This document shows positions 63,440 to 64,000 of a stretch of DNA of 64,000 nt, one piece after another. Position 1 is the stretch's first letter; the number at the start of each line of letters is the position of its first letter. The stretch covers positions 5,872,501 through 5,936,500 of the forward strand of contig NZ_CP134223.1 in the NCBI RefSeq assembly GCF_031599675.1, in the 5' to 3' direction. The notes under the pieces were generated by a model. That model saw only the letters and a list, made by a program, of their open reading frames with translations, did not search any database and had not been told where the DNA came from. The translations under genes were made by a program, and so were the position numbers. Origin of the DNA: Paenibacillus pedocola. Lineage in GTDB: Bacteria; Bacillota; Bacilli; Paenibacillales; Paenibacillaceae.

Positions 63440-64000
63440 TTAGTGTGACACCGTCTCGCGCAGAACCTCCTGAAGGGTAGTCATGCCTTGCGTAACCTTA
63501 AGGAATCCGTCCTCCATCAGTTGTACCAGCCCGCTTGTCCGGGCAGCGGATTTCATTTCTTCGACTGTTGCCATATTCGTGATCAGTTCCCGCAGATGAT
63601 CATTAATCGTCAGTACCTCATGAATGGCAATACGTCCGCGGTAGCCCGTGGTATTGCAGCTGCCGCAGCCGCGGCCGCGATGCAGTCGTTCAGTCGGCAG
63701 ACCGTGCTTACGGAGGACAATCGCTTCCTGTTCCGAGGGTTTGTATGTTTCTTTGCAGTCGCTGCAGATCTTGCGGACCAGACGCTGGGCGACTACGCCA
63801 ATTAGTGAAGAAGCGATAAGATAAGGTTCAATTCCCATATCCCGAAGTCTTGAAATTGTACTGACTGCATCATTGGTATGCAGCGTTGACAGCACTAAGT
63901 GCCCGGTAAGTGAAGCTCTCACTGCAATCTCGGCGGTTTCTGTATCCCGGATTTCCCCTACCATCACGATATTCGGGTCCTGACGCAGGATGGAACGGAG
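63440..64000 (-). CDS. pilB: Type IV pilus extension ATPase PilB (N-terminus beyond window)
   Basis: The C-terminal 186 residues are seen; the frame runs on to base 64000 (reading [20 protein letters not shown] at the edge). The Walker B region, the His box ([13 protein letters not shown]) and a tetracysteine zinc motif (CSDCKETY ... [13 protein letters not shown]) distinguish it from PilT. It drives pilus polymerisation. Probably an early gene of the pil operon. Confidence 0.95.
   Translation of the reverse strand, partial: LRSILRQDPNIVMVGEIRDTETAEIAVRASLTGHLVLSTLHTNDAVSTISRLRDMGIEPYLIASSLIGVVAQRLVRKICSDCKETYKPSEQEAIVLRKHGLPTERLHRGRGCGSCNTTGYRGRIAIHEVLTINDHLRELITNMATVEEMKSAARTSGLVQLMEDGFLKVTQGMTTLQEVLRETVSH

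Overview
The window looks like chromosomal DNA of a Gram-positive, low-to-moderate GC Firmicute, most likely Paenibacillus. This is inferred from gene content and order: split gcvPA/gcvPB behind a tandem glycine riboswitch, an ftsE-ftsX-cell wall hydrolase-ctpA-minJ block, an IseA-type protein, a Firmicute MotA/MotB pair, strong AGGAGG-type ribosome binding sites, and GTG or TTG starts. No rRNA, tRNA, CRISPR array, prophage or insertion sequence was seen.

Layout. Bases 1-12.3 kb hold cell-surface polysaccharide genes: a Wzt/Wzm-like ABC exporter (ATPase cut by the window edge), an O-antigen-ligase-like polymerase/ligase, an LTA-synthase-like enzyme, galU, a U32 peptidase-like protein, and rfbA-rfbC. 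Bases 12.7-22.6 kb hold a small membrane protein, a nitrite/sulfite reductase, uvrB-uvrA and motA-motB. Bases 22.7-27.7 kb are the glycine cleavage system: gcvH on the minus strand, divergent from the riboswitch-controlled gcvT-gcvPA-gcvPB.

The most unusual region is 27.7-35.8 kb. A GAF-LuxR regulator with an apparent one-base frameshift lies divergently beside a bacteriocin-like locus. That locus has a gene of unknown function, two homologous double-glycine-leader peptides, a putative immunity membrane protein, a C39-peptidase ABC exporter, a long HlyD-type adaptor, a secreted TolC-like protein and a 57-residue membrane protein. A three-part type-I-secretion-like gene set in an organism that should have a single membrane is the best candidate here for an undescribed system.

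Bases 35.9-48.0 kb carry an ABC-2 exporter with two permeases, an RND efflux pump, an L-rhamnose mutarotase, and a second ABC-2 exporter divergent from a NarL-type two-component system. A dyad-containing element sits in the shared promoter region of the last pair. Bases 48.1-55.9 kb are cell-division and cell-wall genes (minJ-like, ctpA-like, M23 peptidase, ftsX, ftsE, VanW-family). Bases 56.1-57.2 kb hold a CBS-domain protein and an IseA-like hydrolase inhibitor. Bases 57.4-64.0 kb are a type IV pilus operon on the minus strand (pilB, pilT, pilC, prepilin, prepilin peptidase, a pilM-pilN fusion, pilO), with pilB cut by the window edge.

Several intergenic stretches hold imperfect palindromic or tandem repeats (about 7.9, 15.2-15.3 and 18.4-18.7 kb) that look like dispersed chromosomal repeats. 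All family assignments come from reading motifs by eye; no database search was run.
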